A stretch of DNA of 64,000 nt from SIG714 sp964638675 (GTDB taxonomy: Bacteria > Bacillota > Clostridia > Oscillospirales > CAG-272). Under the pieces are notes generated by a model. It saw only the letters and a list, made by a program, of their open reading frames with translations, was not told the DNA's origin and made no database searches. Below are positions 10,149-17,142 of the stretch, piece after piece (the first letter of the stretch is position 1; every line of letters begins with the position of its first letter). The translations under genes and the position numbers were made by a program. Location of the stretch: contig CAZXAU010000002.1 in the NCBI GenBank assembly GCA_964638675.1, positions 124,001 through 188,000 on the forward strand. The letters are read 5' to 3'.

Positions 10149-10617
10149 CTTCTCCCCCCTCCTTTCTCGGCGTTTTATCAAATTTCATGTTTACTTGTTT
10201 GACCCAAGATAAGATTTTGGAGACCTTTTTGTCGTACTGAGACTTTTCTTCCCGGTCAGCCTGTTCTCTGATCTCTTTTCGTGAAAGAGGATATGGCTCA
10301 CTTGCATACGGGAGAGGCTTTGTACCCTTTTTCGCAAATGCTCTCATAATGGGAGAGACTTTACAGAGTGCTTCGTAGATGTACATTCCTTGTACCCACA
10401 ATTCTTGATTTCTCTCTCTCCGTTTTAGTTCATGAGCTTCTCGATAGTACTTAACAAGACAACAATCTTCGTTCCAAAACTGATCGTAGGTCATTCCTAT
10501 TGCCAAATAGTATGGTAAGTGATTATAAAAGCATTCATAATAGGGGATGGGAGCAGAGTCGTTATTTGACTTGCCCCCATAAATGGGTGACGAGTCACTT
10601 ACCAACTCGCTCCCCAA
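10141..10617 (-). CDS. Tail-assembly chaperone, frameshift extension (T part)
   Basis: This frame encodes about 158 residues rich in charged helices (ELKRRERNQELW, KEIREQADREEKS). It lacks a convincing start: the first possible codon is a TTG at 10617 with no clear binding site. It overlaps the end of the preceding small gene in the -1 frame, and an in-frame GGGAAAC heptamer lies 12 nucleotides before that TTG. This is the G/GT arrangement of siphovirus tail-assembly chaperones, in which a fraction of ribosomes shift to make a fusion that loads tail tube protein on the tape measure. The predicted fusion is 262 residues. Independent initiation cannot be excluded. Confidence 0.75.
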   Translation of the reverse strand: MGSELVSDSSPIYGGKSNNDSAPIPYYECFYNHLPYYLAIGMTYDQFWNEDCCLVKYYREAHELKRRERNQELWVQGMYIYEALCKVSPIMRAFAKKGTKPLPYASEPYPLSRKEIREQADREEKSQYDKKVSKILSWVKQVNMKFDKTPRKEGGEVE

Positions 10618-10928
10618 TTCAAGTTTCCCTCGGACTCCTCCGGATCACTCATCAGAGATTCGAGCGGCTCGTTGTACATTTCAGCCAATTTCTCAACCAA
10701 CTCGTCTTTGTTGGTCAGTTTTGAAAAGATGGTGTCAATGATTTCCTTCTTGACAAATCTGTGGTGAGCCAAAAACGCACCAGCAAAAAGTGTGGGAAGA
10801 GTAGACATAGGACGTACTGCCATGTCTCGTGCGACAAAGCCCTGTCGCTCCATTGTTTCGATTGATTTTCGTGTAAACTCCAATGTGTACTCTGTACCAT
10901 CGAAGTTTATAGTGATTTTCTTTGACAT
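10599..10928 (-). CDS. Tail-assembly chaperone (G part)
   Basis: The 109-residue product (KKITINFDGTEYTLEFTRKSIETMERQGF) looks like the small tail-assembly protein found between the major tail protein and tape measure in Clostridia and lactic phages. It has a short beta N-terminus followed by helices and an acidic end (DPEESEGNLNWGASW). It starts at an ATG behind AGGAGGAC-like sequence and ends at 10599 within the next frame. Position and length match the G product of the G/GT system. The last codons contain the slippery heptamer discussed separately. Confidence 0.8.
   Translation of the reverse strand: MSKKITINFDGTEYTLEFTRKSIETMERQGFVARDMAVRPMSTLPTLFAGAFLAHHRFVKKEIIDTIFSKLTNKDELVEKLAEMYNEPLESLMSDPEESEGNLNWGASW
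10623..10629 (-). promoter_or_regulatory. Programmed -1 frameshift site GGGAAAC
   Basis: Read on the minus strand, the zero-frame codons are GAG GGA AAC TTG, so the heptamer G GGA AAC is in the X XXY YYZ register needed for simultaneous -1 slippage. After slipping, reading continues CTT GAA TTG GGG AGC, exactly the frame of the downstream 158-residue stretch. The site lies 21 bases before the zero-frame stop. This matches the known mechanism for GT fusion proteins in long-tailed phages. Confidence 0.85.
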
Positions 10929-10952
10929 AATTAAGTCCTCCTATATGCTTTA

Positions 10953-11378
10953 TTAAGTTGTTGCGACTGTGACACTCGTAGACGGAGCGATAGATATAGT
11001 CATAGTGACAACCTCGTTTACGCCACCTCCGACAATGAATACGGAGAGCCGACCTTTGAACACGAACTTTCCGTCAGAACCGGTCGGAGTAACTACACCA
11101 GCTGCAACCGTACCACCAAACCACACGGCGAAATCTGCTTCTGTATCTTCAAGAGCTTTGAGAGTCTCAAAGTCCGTTTTAGTGTAGTTTGCGGTAAATT
11201 CGAGTGCTTCCTGCGACTGAATGCCGTGAATGTAGGTCTGAGCCCCATCCGAGAGGGTAGTCGTTTCAAGCATTTCCGGCGAACCGCCGAGATCGGGAAA
11301 GTCCTTAATATCAACAAGCTTCGAGTAGGTATCGTCTGTTTTCTTCATAAGAAATACTTTATAAGTAGAAATAGCCAT
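10953..11378 (-). CDS. Major tail (tube) protein
   Basis: The 141-residue product begins MAISTYKVFLMKK and is rich in beta segments (YTKTDFETLKALEDTEADFAVWF, FKGRLSVFIVGGGVNEVVTMTISIAPST), the pattern of siphovirus tail tube proteins of the lambda gpV/SPP1 fold. The C-terminal half ends in serine and threonine (STSVTVATT), as often seen in tube subunits. It lies between the neck proteins and the tail-assembly chaperones, the standard place. An ATG at 11378 follows an AGGAGGTAATAA binding site. Confidence 0.85.
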   Translation of the reverse strand: MAISTYKVFLMKKTDDTYSKLVDIKDFPDLGGSPEMLETTTLSDGAQTYIHGIQSQEALEFTANYTKTDFETLKALEDTEADFAVWFGGTVAAGVVTPTGSDGKFVFKGRLSVFIVGGGVNEVVTMTISIAPSTSVTVATT

Positions 11379-11383
11379 TTTTA

Positions 11384-11785
11384 TTACCTCCTGTAAATTG
11401 TTTTATTTGCGGACACAACCGCCATGTATCTTGTAAAAATACGATACTTGGTGGCATCGTCCATGTTGATTGGGTTTTTAGTAAGACGGGTAAACCCTAA
11501 ACCGTTCATTACTTCATCTACTGCTGCTATAATAGCCTTGCACTCGCTTTTCTTGCTGTTTGCCTTGTTAGAGTAGGCATTTACCTCATACACCACCGTT
11601 GCGTGGTTTTCGTTACTTGCAGTGTCCTGCGATGAGAGATATGAGTAATTGTCTGTTTCCTCAATACATACAAGCGGAAATTTTGATGGGCTATATGTCG
11701 TTACGCTTTCAACTGTGATCTCCAGAAACTTTTCACGAAGAGCAGTAGCGACTTCTGTGAAAACCGCATTTTCGATATCAATCAC
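11384..11785 (-). CDS. Phage tail terminator or neck protein
   Basis: The 133-residue protein sits between the HK97 gp10-like protein and the tail tube gene, where siphoviruses encode the tail terminator that caps the tube. It has an N-terminal helix (DIENAVFTEVATALREKF) followed by beta strands and a helix (KSECKAIIAAVDEVMNGLGF), consistent with that fold. I chose a GTG start at 11785: GGGAGGTG lies seven bases upstream and the start overlaps the previous stop as GTGATTGA. A TTG at 11806 would put the binding site inside the gene. The role is inferred from order and shape. Confidence 0.75.
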   Translation of the reverse strand: MIDIENAVFTEVATALREKFLEITVESVTTYSPSKFPLVCIEETDNYSYLSSQDTASNENHATVVYEVNAYSNKANSKKSECKAIIAAVDEVMNGLGFTRLTKNPINMDDATKYRIFTRYMAVVSANKTIYRR

Positions 11786-12296
11786 TTCCGAACACCTCCC
11801 TTGCAATGTTCACGATTTGATTACGCATTTCCTTCGCCGAGTCATACATAGCACGAGTAGGGGGATTTCCGTGTGTCAGAACAACCGAACCTTTGTCTGT
11901 TTCCTTGATAATCCGACCATTCGTACCCGGAGAGCCGTAGTAACCCCAACTATCACGAGAGCCTTTTCCCTGACCGTAGGCACCTCGGGCAAAGCCGAGA
12001 GAGACAGCGTTCGGGTGTTGCTCTGTATAATGTACTCCGGTACCAAACTCAATGAATGTGACCGAGTGACCTGTTGCCGTTATAAACAATCGGTTATCGC
12101 CGACCCATTCGGGGGATTTATTCACAACAACATCATTCTCACCGTCATACTGTGCCGTCTCAAAACGGACACTTGCGACATCTATTCCTATCTTGGCAAG
12201 CTCCTCCAATAAGCGATGCTGTTTATTTTGAAGAGTCTTTTGATAGGATTTCAATTTATTGATAAGACTGTCTATGCCTGTTACTCTGATCTCCAT
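11778..12296 (-). CDS. HK97 gp10-like neck protein (tail completion)
   Basis: The 172-residue product begins MEIRVTGIDSLINKLKSYQKTL and contains the pattern seen in HK97 gp10-type proteins: an N-terminal coiled helix, a VTFIEFGTGVHY segment near residue 85 and a PPTRAMYDSAKEMRNQ helix at the end. The FGTG followed by a PPxRPM-like motif is characteristic. A 25-residue glycine-rich insertion (RGAYGQGKGSRDSWGYYG) lies between them. It starts by TAATG overlap with the preceding gene and has GGTGGAGGTG upstream. It joins head and tail. Confidence 0.85.
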   Translation of the reverse strand: MEIRVTGIDSLINKLKSYQKTLQNKQHRLLEELAKIGIDVASVRFETAQYDGENDVVVNKSPEWVGDNRLFITATGHSVTFIEFGTGVHYTEQHPNAVSLGFARGAYGQGKGSRDSWGYYGSPGTNGRIIKETDKGSVVLTHGNPPTRAMYDSAKEMRNQIVNIAREVFGSD

Positions 12297-12670
12297 TACG
12301 ACACCTCCACCTTGGCGATAGCAATCGAAACGCTATTAAGGGATCGGGCGACCTTCTTGACTATGTAATCAAAGAGAGGAGTACCATCGGTATCAAACGC
12401 CGGTGACTTGTCGATAAAGATAACGGAGTGTTCGTCAATAGGGCAGGACACATCATCGAGAACGATTACCTTGTCATATTGCAACGAGTTACCAAACTGT
12501 TCGACTGAGGTATTGCCTGTCGCCGGTGAAATGTTCGCCCGGATAAGCACAGGATCAGCGTATACCACTTTCTTTTCGCCGGTCTCATAGCCCTCCTCAT
12601 CTTTGGCTCGTTCTTCCCCTCTGTAAAGGCAGTAATAGAAGGGAGATTTGTTCCTCTCCATACACTTCAT
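12296..12670 (-). CDS. Phage head-tail adaptor/neck protein
   Basis: The 124-residue protein has a KSPFYYCLYRGEERAKDEEGYETGEK start followed by a beta-rich body (VLIRANISPATGNTSVEQFG, DKVIVLDD, IDKSPAFDTDG). This resembles small head-closure or stopper proteins of siphoviruses. It sits between the head-tail connector and the gp10-like protein, the expected position. The ATG at 12670 follows GAGGTAGTCTA. The role is inferred from gene order and general shape. Confidence 0.7.
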   Translation of the reverse strand: MKCMERNKSPFYYCLYRGEERAKDEEGYETGEKKVVYADPVLIRANISPATGNTSVEQFGNSLQYDKVIVLDDVSCPIDEHSVIFIDKSPAFDTDGTPLFDYIVKKVARSLNSVSIAIAKVEVS

Positions 12671-12679
12671 TAGACTACC

Positions 12680-13006
12680 TCAACTTTCATTCAAAGGAAA
12701 CACCGAAGCGAAAGGGACAATTCCTTTCAACATTGAGTCAGGGATGCTTGCACTCTCGTATGAACGGTTGATACCGTTTTCGTTATGAGAGGTTTCGCCT
12801 TCCGCCCCTCGCTTGTTCATCAGATAAACTGCAATTTCCAACTGCGTACTGTGATACCGAGTGGGAACATCCCGCTTGTCATGTCGGTATGGGTAGCATT
12901 TCTCCAAGACTTTTTCAGCTGCAATGTCGAGGAAAGTGAGCAGAATGTTATCGTCAGTCTCACCCGTCAATACCGATAGCCTTGACTTCATAACTTCCTT
13001 TGTCAT
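12680..13006 (-). CDS. Phage head-tail connector protein
   Basis: The 108-residue product is largely alpha-helical (MKSRLSVLTGETDDNILLTFLDIAAEKVLEKCYPY), which fits gp6-like head-tail connectors that bind directly below the portal. The pattern of an early TGETDD followed by a long helix and an AVYLMNKRGAEGETSHNENG loop is typical of the connector family in Bacillota phages. It is directly downstream of the major capsid gene, as expected. The ATG follows TGGAGGTGAGC. Confidence 0.8.
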   Translation of the reverse strand: MTKEVMKSRLSVLTGETDDNILLTFLDIAAEKVLEKCYPYRHDKRDVPTRYHSTQLEIAVYLMNKRGAEGETSHNENGINRSYESASIPDSMLKGIVPFASVFPLNES

Positions 13007-13027
13007 TACCGCTCACCTCCAATTCGA

Positions 13028-14047
13028 TTAATCTGTCGAAACAGCCGTAGTGGTGATAGTACCACCCGCAACATAAACGCTGCGGCTGTATTCGGGTTTG
13101 GTGAACGTGGTAGTAATACCTGTGAACTTACCGTGATACCACTCCGGTCCGTAATCGAGACCGAGCTGACCGAAGATCTGATACTTCTCACCGGCACCCA
13201 CTTTGGAAAGCGGTTCAAGGAAGAAGTTACCCTTGCCCGGAACAGGTTGATTTACAGGCGCAATGACATCGAGATTGAGCAGAAGTGCAGTACCCGCAGG
13301 GAGACATTCGCCGAGGTAGAGATAAACCACTCCAAGAGGAGTGACAACGCTTGACAAAGCGATACCGTTGATCTCACGAGAAGTGGGAACAACCGAGAGA
13401 CCGTTCTGGACCGCATCTGCGTTGATCTGGAACATCGTAGTCGCATCACACCACAGACAGAGACCTGTGGTAGGAGCGTTACTTTCATAGATTTTCTTCA
13501 CCATATCGGCTATATCCCATAACCCGAGAGGTTTATTAGCCATAGCCTTAGTGTTACTTGTTATAGCGGGGACAAGTCCACGAGTCTTGTTGATGGTAGC
13601 ATCGGTTGTAGCCTTGTTGTACACTCCGTTAATGAAGGTGTATTCAATATCACGGGCGATCTTCTGCATCTTTGCTGCTACCTGAAAATCAAGTTCGTTG
13701 ATCGGGTTTGCAGACTGATTTGCGACATTTACACCCGACAAAGTACCCATGTTGGACTGTTTCGCATATGAAATGCCAACGGTTTCCTGGAAGATCTGCG
13801 TTACATTAGTCTCCTGAGTGCGACCCACTACGCTCGCATCAGGAGCGGAAAGTGAAGCAGTCTCGCTAATAGCAGGCTGAGAACCGCCGCCCGTCTGATA
13901 ACTCTGACCAACCACGAATTCTACATGATTGGTATTCTTTGCTCTGCCACCGATAATAGTGGAGAGCGGGGTACGAGTATTACCCTTGTTAAAAAGCATT
14001 CCGGAGTAATTCAGAACTCCGAAGCTTGTAGCAAAAACATCAGCCAT
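13028..14047 (-). CDS. Major capsid protein (HK97 fold, SU10-like)
   Basis: The 339-residue product (MADVFATSFGVLNYSGMLFNKG) looks like the SU10-type major capsid family: an ATS-GVLNYSGMLFN start, an ARDIEYTFINGVYN helix near residue 135, a TRGLVPAI segment and a C-terminal KYQIFGQLGLDYGPEWYHGKF region. The internal VIAPVNQPVPGKGNFFLEPL segment is typical of the coat fold. There is no cleaved N-terminal scaffold domain; a separate scaffold gene lies upstream. AAAGGAG precedes the ATG. Confidence 0.92.
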   Translation of the reverse strand: MADVFATSFGVLNYSGMLFNKGNTRTPLSTIIGGRAKNTNHVEFVVGQSYQTGGGSQPAISETASLSAPDASVVGRTQETNVTQIFQETVGISYAKQSNMGTLSGVNVANQSANPINELDFQVAAKMQKIARDIEYTFINGVYNKATTDATINKTRGLVPAITSNTKAMANKPLGLWDIADMVKKIYESNAPTTGLCLWCDATTMFQINADAVQNGLSVVPTSREINGIALSSVVTPLGVVYLYLGECLPAGTALLLNLDVIAPVNQPVPGKGNFFLEPLSKVGAGEKYQIFGQLGLDYGPEWYHGKFTGITTTFTKPEYSRSVYVAGGTITTTAVSTD

Positions 14048-14062
14048 AATTATTTTTCTCCT

Positions 14063-14641
14063 TTACAAATTGCTTTGTTTTTCCTGTTCGGCGAGACGGG
14101 TATAATATGCAACTGCACTGATATCCCCTCTCGTATGTGCTTCCTCAATCATTTTTGCGTAGTTCATGCCACCATTGGAGGAACTTCCCGCAGGGGGAGT
14201 CGAGGTCTGACCCATCAGTTGTGCCTTATAAGCCTTGTCATGGCTTTCGAGAAATTTCTTATGATTGGCAAAAACCGTAGCGGTATCGCCGTTCGCCATA
14301 GCTTTTGCGGTTTCATCGGCGAGAGTTTCGTCATAGCCGAGAGCAAGGAACTGAGTTTTATGTCCGGAGACGAGTTTTTCCTTTTCCATCTCCTCCACCT
14401 TTTTGCGAAGGGTGTTTAACTCTTCCTCGTTTGCCTGTTTATTTCGCTCCTCTTCAGAGAGAAGAGCATTGTGCTTTTTCTTCCACTCGGCAGCTTCGCC
14501 ATTCGCCTTACTTGCCGCATTTTTATAGCGTTCGAGTTCCGAAGTGTTATCCTCGTACTCGACTGCTTCGAGAGCGGCGATCTTCTGTTCGGGGGTCATA
14601 TCTGCATAACCCTCAATTTTGCTTGTATCAATCCTTGCCAT
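14063..14641 (-). CDS. Phage capsid scaffold protein
   Basis: The 192-residue product is dominated by a charged coiled coil (residues about 35-95, SELERYKNAASKANGEAAEWKKKH and EEERNKQANEEELNTLRKKVEEMEKEK, split in the text) followed by a helical C-terminus. This is the composition of scaffold proteins that fill the procapsid and bind coat protein. It lies immediately before the major capsid gene. GCAGGAGGTATTTAAT precedes the ATG. The preceding 180 bases hold several hairpins that may control its level. Confidence 0.85.
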   Translation of the reverse strand: MARIDTSKIEGYADMTPEQKIAALEAVEYEDNTSELERYKNAASKANGEAAEWKKKHNALLSEEERNKQANEEELNTLRKKVEEMEKEKLVSGHKTQFLALGYDETLADETAKAMANGDTATVFANHKKFLESHDKAYKAQLMGQTSTPPAGSSSNGGMNYAKMIEEAHTRGDISAVAYYTRLAEQEKQSNL

Positions 14642-14825
14642 ATTAAATACCTCCTGCGTTTAACAAGGCTGTTCACTCAGCACTATTTTCTGTTTTTATT
14701 AGGGTTGTCTCCCTATTGCGTTTATGGAGTTCACTCTCCTATACAAAGCCTTGCGGCTTATACACAAATAAAAATAGGGCTACAAGCGTTCTCTAACGCT
14801 CATAGCCCCTGTTGGCTGTTTCCCT
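14642..14825 (-). other. Structured leader upstream of scaffold gene with chain of hairpins
   Basis: Between the short gene ending at 14826 and the scaffold gene, the minus strand holds a strong hairpin followed by a T-rich tract (14764-14808) and then three small stem-loops in a row: AAGCC-GCA-AGGCTT type, GGAG-AGTGAA-CTCC and AGGG-AGACAA-CCCT. I see no reading frame here. The order hairpin, T tract, further hairpins, then AGGAGG and start codon suggests a structured 5' leader with premature termination. Confidence 0.6.
14764..14819 (-). terminator. Attenuator-like terminator, copy 1
   Basis: On the minus strand GGGCTA (14808-14803) pairs with TAGCCC (14782-14777), enclosing a second perfect stem AGCGTT/AACGCT, and a T-rich tract follows. 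Just upstream, AGCC-AACAGG-GGCT forms a competing hairpin that uses the 5' arm of the terminator. The same design, with compensating base changes, is present upstream of the large terminase gene (18811-18855). Confidence 0.65.
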
Positions 14826-14984
14826 CTACCCAATTATAGAGGTCTTTTCTTTTACTTGTCTTTGTATCTCGACAATGACAAGTTTGTTATTCTCTTTTTT
14901 TATCTCTACTGTATTGCCCCGCTTAAGAATTCGCATTATGAGGTCAATAACTTCGTCACTAAATGATATTTTTCGTTTTTCCAT
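14826..14984 (-). CDS. Small phage protein, unknown function
   Basis: This 52-residue protein (MEKRKISFSDEVIDLIMRILKRG) is basic and has two halves: a helix, then a beta pair (NTVEIKKENNKLVIVEIQRQV). I chose the ATG at 14984, two bases after the previous stop, because the frame upstream of it lies inside the MuF-like gene. The arrangement is reminiscent of small regulatory or DNA-binding phage proteins, but I do not recognise a family. It ends directly before the attenuator-like element. Confidence 0.55.
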   Translation of the reverse strand: MEKRKISFSDEVIDLIMRILKRGNTVEIKKENNKLVIVEIQRQVKEKTSIIG

Positions 14985-14986
14985 AT

Positions 14987-15580
14987 CTACAACACTCTTT
15001 CCCGCCGACATCGGCAATTTGGATGAGGATCTGACGGAACATTATCTATTTCGTATATCTTTCCGTCCCTCATTTGGCATTCAGAGCAGGTCTTTTCATC
15101 CTTTTCGGTAACCCACCGTATATAATCCTCACCGTCGTCATTGTATGCTTGCATTACTGCTTCATCAGTCATTCGGTCTGCGTATATCCGGCACATGAAT
15201 GACATTGACCGCATAGCAGTATCTATCTCTTTTGCTTTGGTATCGCTTGCGATAATGGCTTCTATCAAGCGGGCACACTTCCTGTCCTCCTCATGAGAAA
15301 ACACATACTTACTAACGGCATCGTAAGAATTGAGAAGATTATTGACCCATTGTTCATCAAGACTTCGGTATGCTTGTTTGTGGAGATTATCGGCATATAC
15401 TTGATTCGCAAGTTTCAGAAACGCCCTACGGATAATTACGCCGATTTCTTGATAAAGCGTGTTGACCTCATTCAGCACATTCAGCTCATCGAAATAAACC
15501 AAACTTTTCAGTCGGGAATACCGTTCAATCAACTGCTTATCAATATAGGCAATTATTTTGTCTGTGTACTCATATGTCAT
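14987..15580 (-). CDS. Phage head morphogenesis protein (MuF-like, short)
   Basis: The 197-residue protein has a helical N-terminal part and ends in a compact region with ITWVTEKDEKTC-like spacing: WVTEKDEKTCSECQMRDGKIY followed by DPHPNCRCRRERVL, read here as residues about 158-195. The C-x2-C plus HPNCRC pattern is the signature of the Mu gpF/SPP1 gp7 family. It overlaps the portal gene by 11 bases, as is usual for these minor head proteins, which aid head assembly and may enter the host with DNA. Confidence 0.88.
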   Translation of the reverse strand: MTYEYTDKIIAYIDKQLIERYSRLKSLVYFDELNVLNEVNTLYQEIGVIIRRAFLKLANQVYADNLHKQAYRSLDEQWVNNLLNSYDAVSKYVFSHEEDRKCARLIEAIIASDTKAKEIDTAMRSMSFMCRIYADRMTDEAVMQAYNDDGEDYIRWVTEKDEKTCSECQMRDGKIYEIDNVPSDPHPNCRCRRERVL

Positions 15581-17036
15581 TGTTCTCGCCTACATTATCA
15601 AACTTACCGTTGATATCGTTTTTCCGAACATTGGTAGCATGTTCGGAGTATGCAATAAGTTCAGCCATTGTTTCCTGTTTGTGTTGCTCGTAATACTCCC
15701 GGCTGATAGTGTATGCAAGGTTGGAATCACAGAACAGACCGCAGTGTTCAAATGCCAAACGAGGATGGATTTTATCGTTCGCAAGAAGAGTTGTGAGTAC
15801 CTGAGATTTAGCTTGAATGTTCTCATAATTTCGGCGAGTGAAACGGATTTCGATAGAGGAAAATTTTAAGTTCATATCACGCAGAGTATTCGCAATGCCG
15901 ATAGCCAAGCGAAGAAACTTATTTTCGGACATTTTGAACATTAACTCCGTGTCCTTTGCTCTCGCTTCCGCATCCGACCAACCGTCACGCATAATTACCG
16001 CCGAGCCTGTATCACTCGTAGAACTACCACCGTTTCTGTTCGGCATACCACAAATGACAAGAATTGTCTGATACATATAATCAACAAGCGTCTGTGTCTG
16101 CGTTTGATTGAGTTCCTGAGTAAGATAGAACGCATCACCTTCGGTAGGTATTTTCAAACCGCCGTTTTCTTTAAGAGCCTTATACTCTTCAGAGTCAATA
16201 TCTATACCCTTTAATATCAGAAGAGACTGAATGAATTGCTCCACTCCGTCAAGCCTATTGGACGATACATTGTTGAGAGCATCTAACAGAGGTAATACTA
16301 TCTCAAAAGCACCAAGTCGGGCAGAGTTGGCAGGGTATTCGATAATCGGAATACCACCGAGAATATGCCCCTCATTTTTGGTGATAGACTTCGGTGAATA
16401 GTTATTCTGATTGAGCGTTCCCGGCTGAACAACCTCGAAATACCACTTGTCGGTATAAATTGAGAAGATAACTGAGCCATCCTCATGAGTTACATATTTT
16501 ACGCCCATCATTGGCTTATTACCGAGACCACTGTGATACACTACAAAAGCGTTACGGGGATCAAGTGTGTAAATCTCAAAAGGCGATTCGTCATTTTGAC
16601 CTTTCGAGTCGGGGAGGATCATACGGAAGGCTGTGCCGCAGATAGTGAACCAGTCAGCGAGTTCCTTATCCTTTGCTGCCTTATCCTCTGCAAACATAAA
16701 GTCGTTAAGAAGGTTGATAGCATCGGTAGATCCGCTGTTGTCACTCGCACGGCTGACATACTGTACAGGTTCGCCCATAAGATAACCGACTTTGAAAGAG
16801 ACTATCTCGTTCGCCCTGTTTTCCACAATTCGATTGCAGATCTCCTGACGAAATTCTTTCGTGCGGTTGAGAATAGGCTGTTTGCCTTTGTAGTAGTCAT
16901 AGAGATACTGAATATCAGAACGGTTGCGAACGTGAACTATCATAGCTCGTTCGAGGACTTGTAACACATTTTCGCAAGTGATTTCCTCGAAATCAGTATA
17001 AATAACTTCTCGACCGTACAATGTACGCTTATCCAT
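15570..17036 (-). CDS. Phage portal protein (SPP1 gp6-like)
   Basis: The 488-residue protein has SPP1-type portal features: an early YYKGKQPILNRTKE segment, NRIVENRANEIVSFKVGYLMGEPVQY, a TFRMILPD-like central strand (WFTICGTAFRMILPDS) and a C-terminal region ending in acidic and asparagine-rich sequence. It forms the ring at the capsid vertex through which DNA is packaged. I chose the ATG at 17036 because GAGGAGGTG lies six bases before it. It follows a strong promoter and precedes the MuF-like gene. Confidence 0.92.
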   Translation of the reverse strand: MDKRTLYGREVIYTDFEEITCENVLQVLERAMIVHVRNRSDIQYLYDYYKGKQPILNRTKEFRQEICNRIVENRANEIVSFKVGYLMGEPVQYVSRASDNSGSTDAINLLNDFMFAEDKAAKDKELADWFTICGTAFRMILPDSKGQNDESPFEIYTLDPRNAFVVYHSGLGNKPMMGVKYVTHEDGSVIFSIYTDKWYFEVVQPGTLNQNNYSPKSITKNEGHILGGIPIIEYPANSARLGAFEIVLPLLDALNNVSSNRLDGVEQFIQSLLILKGIDIDSEEYKALKENGGLKIPTEGDAFYLTQELNQTQTQTLVDYMYQTILVICGMPNRNGGSSTSDTGSAVIMRDGWSDAEARAKDTELMFKMSENKFLRLAIGIANTLRDMNLKFSSIEIRFTRRNYENIQAKSQVLTTLLANDKIHPRLAFEHCGLFCDSNLAYTISREYYEQHKQETMAELIAYSEHATNVRKNDINGKFDNVGENNDI

Positions 17037-17074
17037 TTTCAGCACCTCCTCATAGTTACTCTTACTCCATATCT

Positions 17075-17103
17075 ATTATACATCATTCTTCAATGGTTGT
17101 CAA
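17075..17103 (-). promoter_or_regulatory. Promoter for portal-capsid operon
   Basis: On the minus strand TTGACA (17103-17098) is separated by 17 bases from TATAAT (17080-17075), a consensus vegetative promoter. It lies between the large terminase stop and the portal start, about 40 bases upstream of the portal ATG. It would drive the head and tail genes independently of the terminase. Such a consensus promoter in a late operon is unusual unless repressed or constitutively active in the lysogen. Confidence 0.85.
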
Positions 17104-17142
17104 GAGGTTTTGCATAAATAAAGCATTGGAGAGTTTGTTTTT

